Origin: Gnetum montanum
Taxonomy: Eukaryota > Streptophyta > Gnetopsida > Gnetales > Gnetaceae
Reading direction: 5' to 3'
Assembly: GCA_015680685.1 (NCBI GenBank)
Contig: MNCI01016193.1
Coordinates: forward strand, 7,374 to 39,874
DNA length: 32,501 nt
In this document: in pieces, positions 1 through 10,732 of the stretch
Position numbering within the stretch: the stretch's first letter is position 1
Layout: each line of letters opens with the position of its first letter
Program-made: the position numbers and the translations under genes
Notes under the pieces: generated by a model
Databases searched by the model: none
What the model was told of the DNA's origin: nothing
What the model saw: the letters and a program-made list of their open reading frames with translations, nothing else

Positions 1-989
1 AATGAAAAGGAAGAGATCCGAAATAATGAGCGCCTATTTGAATTTCGTAGAACTGCCCAACTCCTCCCCATTGATGTTCTCAAATTAAGGGGTGGAAGTC
101 GACGACGCTCATACTCCAATGTATCTATGTCTTCGTTGTTGGCATGGGTTATTTCCTTAATTCGTTCCGTGCATATTGGGTTGCTCTTTCTAGTAACTAT
201 CAACCACGGGGTGTCCACTACTGGTGTGGTTGCTACATACATGCACCTTTGAATTTGTGTTTTTTGGGCACACCGATTACATGGAAGAGTTGTTGAACAT
301 TCTTCCATGTCATCACCCTCTGAGTCACTGTATGTGATGCACGGAACTTTCCTCTTCTCGATCTTTCCATAAATATTTATCTTAGATATTTCTACGGAAA
401 GATCACGGATCCTAAGGCATGCATCTATTGTGCTTAGCCATGCCCTTCCCATTATAATTGGGAAGTCCCCTTCATTGTTGTTGACTTCAATCACCAGGAA
501 ATCAACTGGGTAGGACCAACCACACACAGTGGTAATGATGTCCTCCACCAATCCCAAAGGAATGGTGATGGACTGGTCTACCAGCTCTAGTTGGATGTTG
601 CTCTTCTTAAGTTGGGGCAGGTTCCAGGCTTGATACATCTCTCGTGAAATTAAGTTGACTCCGGAACCTGAGTCAAGAAGAGCCTTATGTGGTTTATTTC
701 CGGTGACTTGGAGGTAGATTAAGGGACTCCCAAGGTCAGATAGTTTCCTAGGAAAGTGGCCTACCTTGATCCAGTCAGTTATGGTATGGGTCAACATAAC
801 CGTCTGTGTTGAGCTCTGATTTTGGTTTGAAGGGAGCTCTGAAGCCTTATATGTTGAAGGAGTGGTTGCAGACTCAACCGCTTGTTGTTGTGAGAGCTTG
901 TCTGGACTTTTGGTTCTGAAGAAAGGTCTTCTCTTTTTGCGGTTGTCAGAACCAGCAGCGGGTTGAATGTTTACTGCTCTCGTAGCATT
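1..989 (-). CDS. Retropepsin (aspartic protease) region of element C, partial
   Basis: Open for 329 codons from the TGA at 990-992 to the window edge, in the gag frame. The first residues (RRPFF) match the gag tail of element A, so the TGA lies within gag and the protein was probably a gag-protease fusion. The catalytic motif ALLDSGSGVNLIS lies at about 693-655 and the second conserved strand PIIMGRAWLSTIDA at about 456-415, the usual arrangement of LTR-element proteases. Downstream is a cysteine-containing stretch (CNRCAQ) and a basic C-terminal part ending in FRISSFS at the edge. No RT motif is reached. The protease domain itself has no stop, unlike gag. Confidence 0.85.
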
Positions 990-3306
990 TCATTGCTGCG
1001 GTTGAGTAGGGAGTTCCCCTTGCATTGTTGGAGCAGGAGGTGTTATGGGAACTATCGGTGGAAGAGGTGCAAATGGATGAGGAGGATGGTATGGATGTGG
1101 AGGAGAAGGAGTCCTTCTACAGTACTCCCGAACTTGGTAGTGACGTTGGGGAGTTGTGTGACCCATGGAGTCACTTGGAGAAATCAGCTGCTGCACATAA
1201 TATCCATATGGGTCTGGTTGCCGGTAAGGGTACTGATGTTTCGGCGGTGGCATCCCCCATAACTGTGGGTATTGCCACTACTGATGTTGCCTGATGGGTT
1301 GTGGTGGAGTTCCACTTGGATAGTACGTTAACGCTTGGTGGAACTGTCTTGGGTTACCTTGGGGATAAGGTAACTTTCGGGGTGTTTACCGTTGGTTAAG
1401 TCTCGGGTTGAGTGCATACACCCCAGACTCTTGCAGATGTGAGATGATTGGACAACATCCCTTAGGATGGTCATATTGGCAGATCTCACATCCACCGTCA
1501 TCGTCTATGTCCGAATCCACAACCACATCAGAGTTAGTAATTTTTCCCTTATCCTTGTTATGTGCAGGGCCTAAATCTCTCCGCTTTGTCTTGTTCTTGT
1601 CACTACTTTGTTCCTCCTTAGACTCCTCTACAATCTTTAGGACAGTTTCAATTTTACTGTCTAAGGAGCTCCATACGTCATCTACCTTAGCTGCTATTTC
1701 CGTTGTTAGTTTCTGAAGCGGCAAGGTCTTTCTATTCACCAACTCTTCAAGTGGTGACTCATCCTCTTCATCGCACAATTTCACTCCCTTCTTTCGAAGA
1801 GAGGGATCACGGTTGTATTCTTCCGCACTTTCCCTTTTTCGTAGCTCCCCTTCTTCTTTTGCTACTTGTTCCAACAAGCGATATACTTCATGGGATCTAA
1901 GTTCTGATAGTCTCCCTTGGCCATAAGTCCCAAGGGTTCTCCTAGTTTCATACCTTAGCCCATCTACGATGTGGTGGAGTTGATCCCGCTGCGCGTAACC
2001 ATGGCCTGGGCAACGATGTAACAATGCATAGTATCGGGCCATGGCAACATCCAAAGGTTCATGAATTCCTTACTTCCATCCTTGGACCTGCTTATGCAAG
2101 TTAGACACTCTGGAGTACATTTGATACTTATCGTTAAAGAGTTCTAACATCGTACTCCACCTCCTGATGGTTTCCGATTCTAAGGACCGGTACCAACTCT
2201 CTGCTTCTTTAATGAATGTCCTGGGAAACAACTTCAATTTCTGCCACTCGTTTTCAATGTTTTGCAAGGCGCAGGCATCATGGAATGCCTGTAAATGATT
2301 TTGTGGATCAGCATTGTATCCCCCTTTAAAGCGTGAGATGTTGTTCATGTCTAAGCGCTTGATCCGACTATCTTTTAAATGCCTTGTTGGGATTCTCACT
2401 GCCTCCGTGATATTCAGCATACTTCAAGTGGCAAGTAGGGGTTCATCATGATCGTCTCTTTCATGACGTCTATGATGTCTCCGTTGTTCCCTACTTTCCC
2501 TTCGTTCATGCCCTTGTCCTCTCTCTCAACTTTCTCGTCGAGGTCTCTCATTTTGCTTACTTTTATCCTCTCTGTTATGTTCTCTATGATTGCGCCCTAA
2601 TGTGGAAGGAGAGGGTGTGATGAGATGAAGGGGAAGAAGAAGGAGAACCATCGCCGTGACGATGTTTCTTGCCTTCTCTTCTATTATCCCTGCCCCGATC
2701 GTGGTGACGATCAGAGTGCCCATCCTTGTTATATGTTGTTGTCCCCTCAGTGAACAGCTAGTGTTCACGAGCATCAGAACCAAGGTTGTGTATCGTTGAG
2801 CGTAGGTTCTGATACCCAACCTCATCACCATCGTTAGAAGGGGGAACATCTCTTGATAGAGAACCTGTTATAAGTGGTTCACCATCTCTCATTTCACTTA
2901 GGACGTGCGGGGCCTCTTTGCCCTTCAACTGTGTATGTTAGCTCTCCTGCCTTGAGTCCCTCATACGTTGTAAAGTTGTGGGATGATAATCCCTTGTGTC
3001 AAAGTCACCCATAACGTATTCAGCATAGAGCTGTGTTATGCCAATCTGTGCCAAAGCACGGAGGAGCATGTTTGGAACTGATCAATCTAGAGGTAACACT
3101 ATGTTACCATACAAATCTCTCCAACGCATATGTTCATTCTGATGGAGGATAAAAGTATAATCAGGTACATACTCATCGGGATGAGTATATACCACTTTGT
3201 ATTGTTGAGGAACTGGCTGATTAAGGTTATGTGGTCTTGATTGCCGACTGTTCCTAGTCTGATCCCTAGGTGGTGTGTTGCTCTTGTGAGAAGAAGAAGA
3301 AGACAT
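990..3306 (-). pseudogene. gag: Decayed gag of element C
   Basis: Structural protein of an LTR retrotransposon. The frame starts at the ATG at 3306 (MSSSSSHKSN), about 125 bp after the PBS, and continues through an arginine/serine-rich part, a Gag core domain at about 2400-2080 (LKLFPRTF, ESWYRSL and WSTMLELFNDKY are typical), and a CCHC-like knuckle CEICQYDHPKGCC near 1460. A proline/tyrosine-rich tail follows. Breaks: in-frame stops near 3082, 2526, 2415, 2070, 1386, 1272 and 990, and one frameshift near 2600. Comparison with the gags of elements A and B shows several stops as C-to-T or G-to-A changes (for example CAA to TAA at 2070). The N-terminus differs from those of A and B. Sequence downstream continues in the same frame into the protease. 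Confidence 0.85.
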
Positions 3307-3430
3307 GATGTCTTATTCGGTGTGCTAATTAACCGTTATTTAATTTTTTGTATGATTAACCCTAAGGTCCGTTTAAGCTCCCAACGATGTAAATGATCTC
3401 TTATGTTCTACTTAGCGCACAAACACTTAG

Positions 3431-3448
3431 CCCTCGGCAGTGGCACCA
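3431..3448 (-). other. Primer binding site of element C (tRNA-Asp type, degenerate)
   Basis: The minus strand reads TGGTGCCACTGCCGAGGG one base after the LTR end. The 3' end of plant tRNA-Asp (GUC) would pair with TGGCGCCGTTGCCGGGGA, so most positions match and most differences are transitions. The position fits a minus-strand primer site exactly. Confidence 0.75.
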
Positions 3449-4096
3449 ATGATGAGTGGCAAGGTACCCCTACACTCAACCATATGAATACGAGCATAAC
3501 ACGCACAATCCGGTCAAACTCCGCAGACTAAATGCCTACACGCCTCATGGAACACTTAAGGTTAATCATTCGTTGTTTTCCCAGACTTACTTGTAGTTGT
3601 CACGGTGTATGGTTAAGTTTGAGGTATATGATTTTTATATCTTTTTCGGTTTTATCTCCTATGCTATTGAGGTGAAGGGTTGAAGAGACTAATTCCTAAC
3701 TTTAACTAACTAACTAACTAAGTCTTAAATTACCTAGCGTCAACATTCGTTCCCACTTACCGTACACACCCTGAACCGATGCAACTATGGCTACCAAACA
3801 ATTAATCGTTGCTGGGATCACCACGCGTAACGCACATGCTCGAAGCGGTCGTACTGAGGCACTTAACTAGGAGAGAAGGGTTTAGAGAGATTTAATTCTT
3901 AATAAATCATGTAAATGGAAAGCAGAAAATAACAATAAATAAAAGTCCTAATTAGCCTATTCCATGCACTACAAGGTTTATCCAGGAAGTTCATCTTTAT
4001 TGCCGTACACAAACTTGTGTTCAAGTACAATGTTTGCTCGAATAAAGATTCGTTCACTTTAGGACTCCTACTGCGGGCACATGGAAAATATTCTAT

Positions 4097-4121
4097 CTCT
4101 GGATTGATCAATCTACCAGAG
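4097..4121 (-). other. Stem-loop with palindromic loop in the 5' leader of LTR C
   Basis: Arms CTCTGG and CCAGAG enclose a 13-base loop containing the palindrome TGATCA. The second LTR C copy keeps both arms and the loop palindrome (32455-32479) while other loop bases differ, which suggests constraint. It lies just downstream of the expected transcription start, so it would be in the 5' end of the RNA. Confidence 0.5.
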
Positions 4122-4170
4122 TTTCCCTACAATTTAGCCTAGGATGATGAAACAAGGGAGAGCCGCCTCT

Positions 4171-4178
4171 TATTTATA
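4171..4178 (-). promoter_or_regulatory. TATA box of LTR C
   Basis: TATAAATA on the minus strand, immediately followed by AAGAGGC, the same context as in LTR A (TATAAATAAGAGG). Transcription of element C would start roughly 25-35 bp downstream. Confidence 0.7.
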
Positions 4179-4192
4179 GATTTTGCGGCGCA

Positions 4193-4222
4193 CCGCGATA
4201 TCACGGCCCATGCAATATCGCG
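4193..4222 (-). promoter_or_regulatory. CGATATCG-type dyad pair upstream of TATA in LTR C
   Basis: Plus-strand text shows CCGCGATATCACGG and, ten bases on, CAATATCGCG. Both are half-site-like units of the dyads found in LTR A and in the other LTR C copy. They end about 15 bp upstream of the TATA box. CpGs are kept here although the gag frame is full of CGA-to-TGA type changes. Likely a U3 promoter element; the binding factor is unknown. Confidence 0.6.
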
Positions 4223-5727
4223 TCCCATCAACTATCAATCTAAGATTGCTGTTATATTCTAGCTATACTATAAGTTTTAGTATTAATAATATCTTTTTTA
4301 CAATTTCCAAAAATAAACAAAAAACCATGATGTCACTGGGCTTATGTATAAAGATCCAGCATTTAGCTTGATTTAGAGTATAGGTGGGTGGTAACTTTCA
4401 TGTGATTTATGTGTTTGAATTCTCAAAAAGCTGAAGCCACACTAATGTCATTGGGTTTGATATTGATCGTTAATATGAAGCCATGGACATCATTTCATTG
4501 GCCAGTAGGACAAATATGCATGCATGTGTGTATGGTTTCTGAAACCTACTGGACCACACCAGTTTCAGAATTCCTTTTACCTTGGTTCTAAATTGATTGA
4601 GAAACCCGCATTTTAGCATATGTTTTCTTTATGTGAAACCTCTGACATCATAATGTCAATGGAGCATTGCATTGACTAATTAGCATTTTTTTACGTGTGG
4701 TTTGCTGAAAAACAGTTATCTGGGAAACGGTCTGTTATTCACTCATTAAAAGAAAATACAGAGATTATCCAACTTAAAACTGAAACTCAATTTAGTACAT
4801 CAGCAAAGCTACAACTGGACTTAGAAAAATGGTAATGTATAAATCAATGCTGAAATACACATTTGATTGAAGGCTCCATGAAGTGAGTTTTGTAACACAT
4901 TTTTCCATATTCTAGGAAAGCAATCATTTTTAAAAAAGCTGTAAAGAGAAGCAAATCTTATGAAATGGTCATGCTGACCATAGTGTGAAAATTTTAGACA
5001 ATAAAATCAGAATTAAACATCGAACCCACCAAACTTCCAAAATATCAAAAATAAGAAACAAATAGAGAAATGAACTTTTCTTCTATGAAACAATTTTTTA
5101 GCTTGTCTAACATCATGTAAAGAGTACAAGAAAATCTTGTGATAGTTTGTATGAACACTCAAAATAAGGTTCTGAACCTTAAACCACTAAAAGTACACTA
5201 TCATCTAATAACTAGATATGGGTAGAGTACTAACTCAAATCAAGTCTCCTGTAAAAAATTCATAATATCAATTTATGACTTAATAATTAAATGCTATGTT
5301 GCCATTGCTGACAAGATTTTTGCAATAAATCCTATGCCCCTGACTACTGGTACAGTGAGTAATGATTAATGAATTCTTTAAAGGATATGCCGTGTCCTTG
5401 GTCCTATTATTTATTCATTGCTATGCTAATATGCTATTCCTATCCACTGGTTTACCATAAAATCATCAACTACGAAGCTATCTAATGCCCATCTTCTTTA
5501 ACTTGAAACTGAAATTTGAACGAGTTTGCTGCAGTATTCGTAACATAAAAACCAGAAAGAACAGAATAAAAATAAAAATGCCTGTAATATTGAGAAAAAT
5601 TGATATCAAAGGGAATATCAAGACTTTACTTTCCAACCAGTTGGAGGTCTTTTGGAATGTCTCCAACATTACTTTCCAAACTTTTTCCTGTGTACAATAG
5701 TTTTGCTGTGTCTCCAACGTTATTTAA

Positions 5728-5805
5728 CAATCTTTTTGCTATGTTTCCAACACTGCGACGCGATTTTCCAATCTTTTTGCTATGTTTCCAACACTGCGAC
5801 GCGAT
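5728..5805. repeat. 41-bp tandem repeat (two clear units, degenerate extra units to the left)
   Basis: The 37-base block beginning CAATCTTTTTGC and ending GCGACGCGAT occurs at 5728-5764 and again, identical, at 5769-5805. Related, less regular units (CTTTCCAA..., GTCTCCAAC...) extend left to about 5630. A minus-strand frame (5832-5626) shows a loose VGN.AKRL/VGD.AKLL/VGD.PKDL repetition. The array lies in the part of copy 1 absent from copy 2. Confidence 0.75.
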
Positions 5806-6348
5806 GTGTCCATAGAAAATAGCCAGCAACAAACACTTGTACGTAGGAGCATCTCAAATTTTAGCATAGCAACACTTTATCCTTAACAGACAACAGCCAG
5901 CAGCAAACGCCCACCCCTAAATGGCATATCTAAGCTTAGCATAGAGACATTCTTGCGCAAGAAATGCTTACAAAGGCCACACACTTACAATAACTATCCA
6001 GTACCAAACTCGTAATAAAAATCGAAACATCACAACGATGTAGCCATTAACAAAAATTCCAAACTTCAAAGTAAAAATTCACAAAACAGAAGCCTGGAAA
6101 TGCAAGAAGCCAGAGGCCAAGATATAGGAGCGCAATTTGCAAACTAAGCCAATAGCGATGTGGCAATTCTAATGTTCTGAAAGAGTGCCAAACAAGTAAA
6201 AGACCATCACCTACTTTCCCAGTGGCCAAGGAACATAAATCCATGCTGCAAAGTGGATACCGCAACAAATGAATTAAAAACAAGAATGCTCCTGCGCAGA
6301 CTGTTCCAAGGAAAAGCCAAAGCAGATAAAACAATGATACTGACTGAC

Positions 6349-6646
6349 CTCTGAATCACTAGAACTCGAGCCCTTTCTAGCATGTCTGACGACGGCAGCG
6401 CGACGGCGTCCTCCAGATCGCCAACCAAAGCTTCCATTGCAGTGCGGTTTCTGCATTAAACCGAAATCCGAAATCAGAACAAAATTCTTACACACGGCGG
6501 AAAAACGAGCCAGAAAAGAAATGGCATCACCAAAATAAAAACAAAAAGAAAAACGAGCGGAGAATTTTGGTACCAGCATAGACCCTAATTCTGTCGACGA
6601 TTGCAACCTCTTTGGCGAGTTGCGGCAGCTCGTCCAAGGGCAAATT
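6349..6646 (-). pseudogene. RINT1/MAG2-like pseudogene, duplicated exons a' and b'
   Basis: Two exon remnants on the minus strand. Exon a' (about 6646-6574) encodes LPQLAKEVAIVDRIRVYA and ends at a GT donor. After an intron of about 120 bp ending TTTAATGCAG, exon b' (6450-6349) encodes TAL..EALVGDLEDAV and ends at a GTCAGT donor. I recognise the order 'LPQLA.EV..V..VR.YAETAL.LD.LVGD.EDAV' as the plant RINT1/TIP20 family (Arabidopsis MAG2), tethering proteins of Golgi-to-ER traffic. A one-base deletion at the start of exon b' breaks the frame relative to copy 2. The continuation (exon c) is not downstream within this copy. Confidence 0.65.
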
Positions 6647-7093
6647 ATGGCGTAATTATGGCGTTGTTGGCGATTTCGCATCATAGAATTGATAATGCGA
6701 TCTTACAGGCATAGAAATGTGGATTATAAGAACTTAAGTGAAGCATTCCAATACTTGAATGAAATAACTCCTCAGAGACCGTTTTTAGTTTATTAGATTT
6801 CATGTGCTGTAAATAAAATTGTCTCTTGCCGTTCATGTTAGATCACATTTGTGTTAAAACCTTTTGCTTGACTAGTTGGCAAATATGCTTGAGGATGTTG
6901 TTACATGTCCTTCCTTCCAATAGATATTTCATTTTCTTAATCATTGCATCTGCCAATAAATATGCTTGTCTTCCTAACTACACTTGTGAAACTAACTCTT
7001 CTATGCTCCAAAGCATTTCCCAGACACCCAGCTTATACTTGTTTACCCTAATTTTAGATGTTAAGTAATCTTTACTACTCTTAAGGTCCCAAA

Positions 7094-7465
7094 TTGGCGT
7101 GCTTTGCGGTGCAGGTGAACTGATTGCAAGATACACAGACCTAAAAAGCTAGAAATAAATTTTTCTGTGCTCCTAGAATGATGTCCAAATAGATGTTTAG
7201 AAGCTTTTGTCCTGTCTGTTTTGTCTTCATTTGAATGATCCATGGTTACCAAAGATGGTGGCCATCCCAAAGAGTTCAATAGTGTGTGGTAGTGTGACAG
7301 CCAATGGCCTAACAGTTGCTATTGCTCAGTCCACCCTTAAATCAACAGCCATAACAAGTCGAGCCCATTGCGACTTGGCGACTTGGCTTTCACAACTCCA
7401 GATATAACATCCTTTTTCAGTGTGTTTATTGCAATCATTAATTTCTCCTGAGATTCCGTGGAACA
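7094..7465 (-). pseudogene. RINT1/MAG2-like pseudogene, exon c
   Basis: On the minus strand an acceptor (GGTTTTCAG) at 7466 is followed by STESQEKLMIAINTLKKDV, then QWARLVMAVDLRVD, a TGA in place of the expected arginine, AIATVRPLAV, then NSLGWPPSL and ISSFLGLCILQSVHLHRKARQ. This series matches the RINT1/MAG2 family order '.SEEMRL.AIK.LK... QW.RLVSAVDHRVDRALA.LRP ... LASLGWPPPL ... SFLALC.LQ..Q.RR..RQ', recalled from the family and not aligned here. There are two frameshifts (near 7370 and 7270) and a CGA-to-TGA stop (7328-7330). With exons a and b at 10978-10733 it forms a correctly ordered a-b-c gene remnant with an intron of about 3.3 kb. A further fragment LWSIEELV near 7020 may be the next exon. 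Confidence 0.7.
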
Positions 7466-9957
7466 CTGAAAACCAAACAAACTCATCAGTTACTAATAAA
7501 TATAACAATTTCCTTTGATACTTGATACACAGTATTAATGTTAAATTCCAAAGAGTAGAAATAGTGCAATATTAAAAAAATTTCAGATTGCATAAAATCT
7601 ATGACATCATGAATGTTGCTATTCTTTCCAAATATTGTTCCGATCATACAGGATGAAAATCATATATCATCTGCAAGTGGCAGTGATTTATTTTTTATAT
7701 ATCAAACAATAATTCTCTAAAAAAACAAATCAATTAGAACCATATGTAACTATTTATATCATGAATTAACTGCTTAAGTTTCTCTCAATCAACAAAAGTG
7801 TACGTAAACTGTGTTCCAGTGCTTTAGACTTTTTCATTATCCATCAATCATCTTCAAAGGGAATAATCAAAGAGGATCATGCAACTTTAGACCAGTTTAA
7901 CCATATAAATTTAACAAATTTTAGAGCAACAACTACTGCACTAAAGGTAAAATGGCCAAACCATTGCAGGCAAATCAACTGCATCAGTTTAAGTTATAAT
8001 AATGTTCAATGAGAGATGCTTTATCAATATTTGAATCCATAATCAATTCGTAAACATCATCTAGTAAAAACGTATCAGGTTTGTGGCATTGCATATAAGC
8101 TATACAGAAGTCAAAGCAAGCTATACAACGTAATTTTTTCAAAGACAAAATCAGAAGATTACCTAAAACAATTACAAAACCTTAAACCAAATTTTTATCA
8201 TGTCCATATAAGATTTTAATACATCTGTTGTACCTGAGAAATTTGTCTTCTAAGGCATTGGAATGTTTCATCAATAAAATGACCCAAAGTACATGATGGT
8301 AGTTTAAATAATTGAACTAAATTATGGATGCTTATATTCCAATTATCTGGAATGGCATTTGTTTTAAAGCATTTCAGGAAAATATGTTCCTTCATCTTTT
8401 ATGCTATTTTATAGATAAAGACCACATATGCACTCCTCATGTCATGTGCTAGCTCCCTGTCCCCACTCTAACATGGTGAGAACCCATTCAAGCTCTACAA
8501 ATTCTATCCCTAACATGCAAAGAAATTGGATCATGTAAGTAACTGGTTTTTGCAGCCAAACCACCTATTATGCGGTTTAAATAATATTGCAATACTAGGA
8601 TAAGGATTATCAGGGTACATTGCTGAGATAGAACAATAACTCAAAAAAATAAAAAAATATTCAATTGATATATAACAAACTAAAACTGCGGGGTTAACTT
8701 GTTAGCAGGTGGGCAAACACTAAAATAGGAACGTCCATGTCATGTAGGACCAAATCTGAATACATTGGAGAATCAGGTCAAAGCTCTACTGCTGAAAGAG
8801 AAAAAAAAATCAGAATATACAGTGAACAGCATAAACAATATCAACATAAACTCTCTTGGAATTCAGATATGTATAGAAACCCAGACAACCTAAATCCCTA
8901 AAGCTTAGGTTCAAATAAGACCAATCCCAATCACATCATCAAATGACCAACAATCAAATTGAAGTTTACATGTTAGATATCAATTGATAACTCCCAAAAG
9001 CAAAGACCGAAGAGAGGAATTATATCCGTCATCAACCCTCTCCTACATACAGAGTGTCATCATAACTGACCTCAAGACAATAACAAACATTCACCACATA
9101 AACTAGCTCAGTAATCTCTTGACTGATCTGCCAAACATGACAAGTGTTTATGTAACTCCACTGTTTTTGAGCTAAAAAAGTCTTGACACTACGAATTCAG
9201 TATTACTCATATGTAACAATACACTCATGCATAAAAGTGTCAAGCACTTAAGTTACTGCTTGCAAAAGTTGGCCTTTGATGTTTATGATTAGTAAATAAC
9301 AAATAATATAAATAAGAATTTCAGGATAGATGCTTTTTCATAAACTAGACTGCATTTCTATTTTCCCCTTTGACCTACACAAATAATGGTAAATGTAGCA
9401 CATAAGTTTATATCATTCAATATGCAATGAAATGCTAGTCAACATTGTCTCTAGAATTGTAATGCCTACAATCACACTTCGAGATGCCGCAACCTTCATT
9501 TATTAATAAACATTAAAGTATTTTAGATATTAGATAACCCAACACAGAGATATATAATCTAGTAACTTTCTGATTGCTTTTTTAATCTTATAGTTTACTG
9601 CATTTCTAGCCTGTTTTTAATATATCTAGGAAGGTATACTTCGACACTACGCAAAGTCCTTGTACTCAGATGGTTATTAAGCAGGTTTGTTATATGAAAG
9701 GTTTTTCTAAAGATAAGATTAGACTCGTAACCAGAGATGATTATTTTATTAAAAATTTGATTCTAACATCTTGGTTGATCATCAGGATCCCAAGATTAAT
9801 CTTATTGTACTTCAAATCTTATTTTATTAATATATTATTTTTTACTTGTTAAAAAATATATAGCTGTGGCATTGGATTAGTACTCATATCACAGAAATTT
9901 GTAATTCATATTTCAAATTCCATTAGTGGTCAAAGCCAATATTATTGCAATATTCAC
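7466..9957. other. AT-rich sequence without recognisable gene; probable intron of the pseudogene
   Basis: I find no convincing coding sequence, RNA gene or terminal repeat here. Short open frames (for example 9670-9852) have no recognisable composition or motifs. Placed between exons b and c of the RINT1/MAG2-like remnant on the minus strand, it is most simply its decayed intron. Confidence 0.45.
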
Positions 9958-10094
9958 TAACAATCTAAGATTGGTGTTATAATCTAGCTATACTATAAGT
10001 TTTAGTATTAATAATATCTTTTTTACAATTTCCAGAAATAATAAAAAAAAAATCATGATGTCACTAGGCTTATGTATAAGGGTCCAGCATTTAG

Positions 10095-10172
10095 NNNNNN
10101 NNNNNNNNNNNNNNNNNNNNNNNNNNNNNNNNNNNNNNNNNNNNNNNNNNNNNNNNNNNNNNNNNNNNNNNN
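10095..10172. other. Assembly gap (78 N)
   Basis: Run of N between CAGCATTTAG and AAACCTCTGAC. In copy 1 of the duplication the same two landmarks are separated by 269 bases (4367-4635), so the true gap is probably larger than drawn unless copy 2 has a deletion. Confidence 0.95.
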
Positions 10173-10732
10173 AAACCTCTGACATCATAATGTCAATGGA
10201 GCATTGCATTGACTAATTAGCATTTTTCTAGGTGTGGTTTGTTGAAAAAAAGTTATCTGGGAACTGGTCTGTTATTCACTCGTTAAAAGAAAATACAGAG
10301 ATTATCCAACTCAAAACTGAAACTCAATTTAGTACATCAGCAAAGCTATGGTAATGTATAAATCAATGCTGAAATAAACATTTGATTGAAGGCTCCATGA
10401 AGTGAGTTCTGTAACACATTTTTCCACATTCTAGGAAAGCAATCATTTTTAAAAAAGCTGTAAATAGAAGCAAATCTTACGAAATGGTCATACCAACCAT
10501 AGTGTGAAAATTTTAGACAATAAAATCAGAATTAAACATCAAACCCACCAAACTTCCAAAATATCAAAAATAAGAAACAAATAGAGAAATGAACTTTTCT
10601 TCTATGAAACAATTTTTCAACTTGTCTAACATCATGTAAAGAGTAAAGAAAATGAACTTGTCTAACAAGAATGCTCCTGCGCAGACTTTTCCAAGGAAAA
10701 GCTAAAGCAGATAAACAATGATACTGGCTGAC

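Larger units (their letters stand above)
1..4230 (-). mobile_element. Element C: Athila-like LTR retrotransposon, 5' part, truncated by window edge
   Basis: Read on the minus strand, this is the 5' part of an LTR retrotransposon in the order LTR (4230-3450), tRNA-Asp-type primer binding site, gag, aspartic protease. It leaves the window inside or just after the protease, so RT and integrase, if present, are to the left. The outer border is well fixed: the LTR starts TGATGGG at 4230, and the flanking sequence from 4231 aligns with an uninterrupted copy at 9958, so the element interrupted a duplicated host segment. The PBS type and gag-protease order suggest the Athila/Tat branch of Ty3/Gypsy; that assignment is inference without an RT sequence. 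Several nonsense codons and one frameshift show it is inactive. Confidence 0.85.
3450..4230 (-). repeat. 5' LTR of element C (781 bp)
   Basis: On the minus strand the LTR runs from TGATGGG to CTCATCA, the terminal short inverted repeat shared by all LTRs in this window (TGATGAG...CTCATCA). It holds a CGATATCG-type dyad cluster, a TATA box about 55 bp into the LTR, a conserved stem-loop, and a short TAAC microsatellite near 3700. It aligns with the LTR fragment at 32284-32501 through the dyads, the TATA region and the stem-loop. The open reading frame at 3899-4111 lies wholly inside the LTR and is not a gene. Confidence 0.85.
4231..6960 (-). repeat. Segmental duplication, copy 1 (pseudogene exons a', b' plus intron)
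   Basis: Direct copy of 9958-11095. Matching blocks are 4231-5130 with 9958-10650, 6283-6625 with 10668-10978, and 6783-6960 with 10981-11095. Copy 1 carries about 1.15 kb (5131-6282) that copy 2 lacks. The left end of the homology coincides with the border of element C, so the remainder is displaced to the left. ORFs here other than the exon fragments are spurious. Confidence 0.85.

Noticed and set aside
990-992. In-frame TGA between gag and protease of element C as a programmed read-through site
   Set aside because: The residues after it (RRPFF...) match the gag tail of element A, so the stop lies within gag, and the same frame has several other nonsense codons; a CGA-to-TGA type mutation is simpler.
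963-1294. Plus-strand ORFs over the gag tail
   Set aside because: They are antisense to the proline/tyrosine-rich tail of gag C, which has a clear homologous frame on the minus strand.
2526-2849. 107-residue minus-strand ORF as an N-terminal gag exon
   Set aside because: Only its last third is the gag frame; upstream of about 2600 the basic, D/R/G-rich frame in phase with ATG 3306 is the better gag continuation.
6047-6334. Hydrophobic 95-residue minus-strand ORF that looks like a membrane protein
   Set aside because: It lies in the intron downstream of pseudogene exon b', is mostly absent from the duplicate copy, and has no conserved features.
6985-7045. LWSIEELV fragment as a further RINT1/MAG2-like exon
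   Set aside because: The match is only eight residues, and the spacing from exon c is too short for a normal intron; mentioned as possible but not annotated.
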